NCBI GenBank assembly: GCA_016125085.1
Contig: WGMM01000009.1
Location: 186,001-250,000, forward strand
Direction: 5' to 3'
Origin: a bacterium
GTDB taxonomy: Bacteria > Planctomycetota > Planctomycetia > Isosphaerales > Isosphaeraceae
Length of the DNA: 64,000 bases
Below are positions 62,906-64,000 of this stretch, piece after piece (within the stretch, counting starts at the first letter, position 1; every line of letters starts with the position of its first letter). The position numbers and the translations under genes were made by a program. Below the pieces are notes generated by a model. The model was given only the letters and a program-made list of their open reading frames with translations, searched no databases and was not told where the DNA came from.

Positions 62906-63018
62906 TCAGGGCGATCATCGACTTTCGGAAAGCGGCAAGTTTTCGGCCTGGTCGTACCGATCAATAGGAATAGTCGCACGACACGTGCTGTGACGATCGT
63001 AATGGCGAAGGAACGAAC

Positions 63019-63825
63019 GTGAAGATGGTTCTCTGGATCTCGGACACGACATTCGCCGATCCGCGGGCCGAAATGGCCGACGACGTGCGACTTGGGCGTT
63101 ACGCCGTAATTGGTCCGGAGGTGCGGATTGAGAGCCGTACACAGATCGGTGACCATGTGTGGCTTGGCTCCGCTTCGCGTATCGGTGAAGGAGTACGTGT
63201 TGGCGACCATTGCGTGATCGGCCAGCGGACGCTTCGACGCTTCGGCTTCGGCTCCGCAGCTTCGATTCATATCGGGCGAGATACGAAATTGGGCCGGGGC
63301 GTGGTGATCGCGGGTGACCCTCGCAAGGGTTCCACACGCGTAGGTGCTGGCAGCCGCATCGATGGATCATGCCGGATCGGAGCCGGTGCCAGGCTCGCGT
63401 CGGGCATCATGCTGGGCAGCGGCTGCGATGTCGGAGATCAGGTCCGCATCGAGGCATACACCCAATGCGGCACGGGTTGCCGGATAAGAGACAAGGTCCA
63501 GATCGGTCGAAATGTAGTGATCGGCGCTCTCAGCGATGTCGTCGTCAATGTCCCGCCGCACGTGCTGGCCGAAGGCCGCGGTCCGGTGATCAGGGGTGTG
63601 AACGTCACAGGGCTTCAGCGTATAGGGGTCGATCCTCGTGGAATCGCGTTGATGAACGAAGCCTTCAGCGCGATCGTCCGTAAGGGGCAACCCGTCGCGG
63701 AAGTTGCGGAACGGCTGGATCGTCTGGGCAGCTGGACACAAGAAGTTCGGGAATTCGTGGCGTATTTTTCGAAGTCCGCCGAGCCTGTGGCAACGAGTCT
63801 ACGTGAATCGGGGAGCATGGCGTGA
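63019..63825 (+). CDS. lpxA: LpxA-like acyl-transferase with no catalytic His in the usual place
   Basis: A 268-residue left-handed beta-helix of hexapeptide repeats, followed by the helical C-terminus of LpxA. The VNVPPHVLAEGRG and GVNVTGLQRIGV tracts match LpxA's PPYVIAQG and GVNIEGLKRRGF. In E. coli LpxA the catalytic His lies in the HIAHDC loop, but the equivalent region here (IDGSCRIGAGARLASG) has no His. The start is GTG at 63019 with AAGGA. It may use a different acyl or sugar substrate or be regulatory. Confidence 0.78.
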   Translation: MKMVLWISDTTFADPRAEMADDVRLGRYAVIGPEVRIESRTQIGDHVWLGSASRIGEGVRVGDHCVIGQRTLRRFGFGSAASIHIGRDTKLGRGVVIAGDPRKGSTRVGAGSRIDGSCRIGAGARLASGIMLGSGCDVGDQVRIEAYTQCGTGCRIRDKVQIGRNVVIGALSDVVVNVPPHVLAEGRGPVIRGVNVTGLQRIGVDPRGIALMNEAFSAIVRKGQPVAEVAERLDRLGSWTQEVREFVAYFSKSAEPVATSLRESGSMA

Positions 63826-64000
63826 TCATTTCATCCATTCCGAGGGTGGCCGTGGTGGGTGTCGGGCATTTGGGGCGTCACCACGCCCGGATCCTGGGCC
63901 ATCACCCCGAGGTGAACCTGGTCGCAGTCGTGGACAGCCGCCGCGAACAGGCCGAGAAAATCGCCGAAACCCTGGGTTGCGAAGCTCACAGCGACATCTC
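63822..64000 (+). CDS. Gfo/Idh/MocA-family oxidoreductase, N-terminal 59 residues (runs off the window end)
   Basis: A GTG start at 63822 overlaps the LpxA-like stop by GTGA, so translation is coupled. The start is a Rossmann motif VAVVGVGHLGRHHARIL (GxGxxG), then VDSRREQAEKIAE. This is the NAD(P)-binding part of Gfo/Idh/MocA enzymes. After lpxA, it resembles the position of GnnA, which oxidises the 3-OH of UDP-GlcNAc for amide-linked lipid A. The function is inferred because the catalytic domain is outside the window. Confidence 0.7.
   Translation, partial: MIISSIPRVAVVGVGHLGRHHARILGHHPEVNLVAVVDSRREQAEKIAETLGCEAHSDI

Overview
The window looks like a chromosomal segment of a planctomycete (phylum Planctomycetota), probably from the Gemmatales/Isosphaerales side. 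The evidence is the gene repertoire: tandem sulfatases, a DUF1501/DUF1800 pair, a PEP-CTERM protein, a DUF6807 (PmoA-like) secreted protein, secreted WD40 and PQQ-type propellers, BlaI/M56 pairs, and an N-terminal fragment resembling planctomycete haem-binding proteins. The sequence is GC-rich and dense in TCGA and TTCGAA words. I see no tRNA, rRNA, CRISPR array, insertion sequence, integrase or plasmid origin.

Layout. 1-3.4 kb: a truncated secreted protein (minus), then a DUF485 plus sodium:solute symporter pair (plus). 3.4-7.8 kb: a blaI-M56-M56 operon (minus) with its own promoter, operator-like palindrome and terminator. 7.9-11.1 kb: purH and a PQQ-propeller lipid-export-type or periplasmic protein. 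11.4-15.4 kb: an unknown zinc-ribbon protein and two sulfatases. 15.6-20.8 kb: a ferritin-like protein and a DUF1501/DUF1800/604-residue secreted protein operon. 21-26.7 kb: FHA protein, small membrane protein, a solitary Mrr-type nuclease, a secreted SGNH hydrolase, a WD40 protein and a membrane protein. 26.7-29.6 kb: one long membrane protein apparently split by an in-frame TGA. 29.8-32.3 kb: a UvrD/PcrA helicase. 32.4-36.3 kb: a second blaI-M56 module with a very large M56 protein. 36.5-43.5 kb: parallel beta-helix protein, aldehyde dehydrogenase, small unknowns and PEP carboxylase. 43.9-49.2 kb: cysK overlapping a JAMM protease, then a flippase-like protein, a GT2 glycosyltransferase and a multi-pass membrane protein. 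49.2-56.8 kb: an eight-gene cbb3-type cytochrome oxidase operon (minus). 57-64 kb: degenerate peroxiredoxin, PEP-CTERM protein, acpS, DUF6807 protein, then OmpH/Skp, LpxC, an LpxA-like protein and the start of a Gfo/Idh oxidoreductase.

How genes work together. Both BlaI repressors are followed by M56 membrane proteases, and both promoters carry a 16-nt palindrome over or beside the -10 box, so they look like two autoregulated signal-proteolysis circuits. The cco genes encode catalytic subunit I, mono-haem subunit II, a di-haem lipoprotein cytochrome, three small membrane proteins, a CcoI-type copper ATPase and a SafE-like protein, most with tight or overlapping junctions. The lpxC-lpxA-Gfo/Idh run points to lipid A synthesis, possibly of an amide-linked type. 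The cysK-JAMM overlap recalls the mycobacterial CysM/CysO/Mec+ sulfur-carrier route.
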